Translations under genes and position numbers: made by a program
Source of the DNA: Clostridia bacterium
GTDB taxonomy: Bacteria; Bacillota; Clostridia; Oscillospirales; CAG-272
Assembly: GCA_017453305.1 (NCBI GenBank)
Contig: JAFTKJ010000045.1
Span: forward strand, 1-38,274
Direction of reading: 5' to 3'
DNA: 38,274 nucleotides
Shown here: one piece after another, positions 38,130 to 38,274 of the stretch
Numbering within the stretch: the first letter of the stretch is position 1
Layout of the letters: the number at the start of each line of letters is the position of its first letter
Notes under the pieces: generated by a model
Seen by the model: only the letters and a program-made list of their open reading frames with translations
Told to the model about the DNA's origin: nothing
The model's database searches: none

Positions 38130-38274
38130 ATGAAATACATTTCTGTTAATAAACTCTCTGATTTCGAATTTCATGATGCAGAATTTGCACTTGAGATCTT
38201 TGACAACAAATGCTTAAGAGTTAAGGCAATTTACTTAAATATTCATAAAGACGCAGAGCAAAACCAACATGTAA
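38130..38274 (+). CDS. Hypothetical protein, N-terminal 48 residues (runs off the window)
   Basis: An open frame from ATG 38130 to the window edge without a stop, with AAAGGGGTG about 8 bases upstream and a clear promoter at 38061-38089. The visible part starts MKYISVNKLSDFEFHDAEFA and ends near LNIHKDAEQNQHV. The FHDAEF and LNIHKDAEQN segments look like conserved cores of a small uncharacterised family of Bacillota, but I cannot name it. No signal peptide or membrane segment is visible in this part. It lies in the AT-rich accessory region, just after the hairpin array. Confidence 0.7.
   Translation, partial: MKYISVNKLSDFEFHDAEFALEIFDNKCLRVKAIYLNIHKDAEQNQHV

Overview
The window looks like chromosomal DNA from a Bacillota bacterium of class Clostridia, probably an uncultured gut lineage. 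The evidence is AGGAGG-type ribosome binding sites, near-consensus sigma-A promoters (many with a TGN extended -10), a T-box-type leader on thrS, and families typical of Firmicutes (YwlG/TIGR01440, DUF1385, the TSCPD protein TIGR03905, a FeoB-associated Cys-rich protein). Most of it is ordinary core genome with AT-rich intergenic regions. The last ~1.2 kb and two lipoprotein genes are visibly AT-richer. Assignment below class level is not possible from the sequence alone.

Layout. 1-4157 (minus): ispE, a DUF1385 membrane protein, ywlG, mgsA with its own promoter, then the T-box leader and the 5' part of thrS, which runs off the left edge. 4323-13588 (plus): two tandem AI-2E-family permeases, htpG, a prephenate-dehydratase-like protein and a TSCPD protein form one tight run, followed by a phosphohexomutase and mgtE. 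A 19-bp perfect hairpin separates mgtE from a minus-strand block: a serine hydrolase, a putP-like symporter and a GT4 glycosyltransferase. Divergent from the last is a sodium:neurotransmitter-family transporter at 18173.

19683-22325 (minus) is a ferrous-iron uptake locus, feoA, feoB and a small Cys-rich membrane protein. Two copies of a GTTAG-N6-CTAAC palindrome lie there, one directly downstream of a perfect consensus promoter for feoA and one between a terminator and feoB. A ZIP metal transporter lies divergently. Next come a minus operon (SGNH hydrolase, nitrilase-family hydrolase, AAA ATPase), a lipoprotein with Asp-box repeats, a SAM-binding methyltransferase-like protein and a second lipoprotein. 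A minus operon for extracellular polysaccharide (initiating phosphoglycosyltransferase, GT4, Wzy-like ligase/polymerase), a long-form PRPP synthetase and a rhamnulokinase-like kinase follow.

36607-38274 is an accessory-looking end: a degenerate tRNA-Ser copy, an intact tRNA-Ser(CGA), a frameshifted membrane-protein gene, a 21-bp perfect hairpin and a ~210-bp array of short hairpins. The array's AT-rich linkers read one way in its left half and as the reverse complement in its right half. It ends in a promoter for a gene that leaves the window. This array is the least explained structure here. The Feo operators, the tRNA-Ser junction, a dispersed hairpin element present twice, and the prephenate-dehydratase-like protein are the other points worth following.
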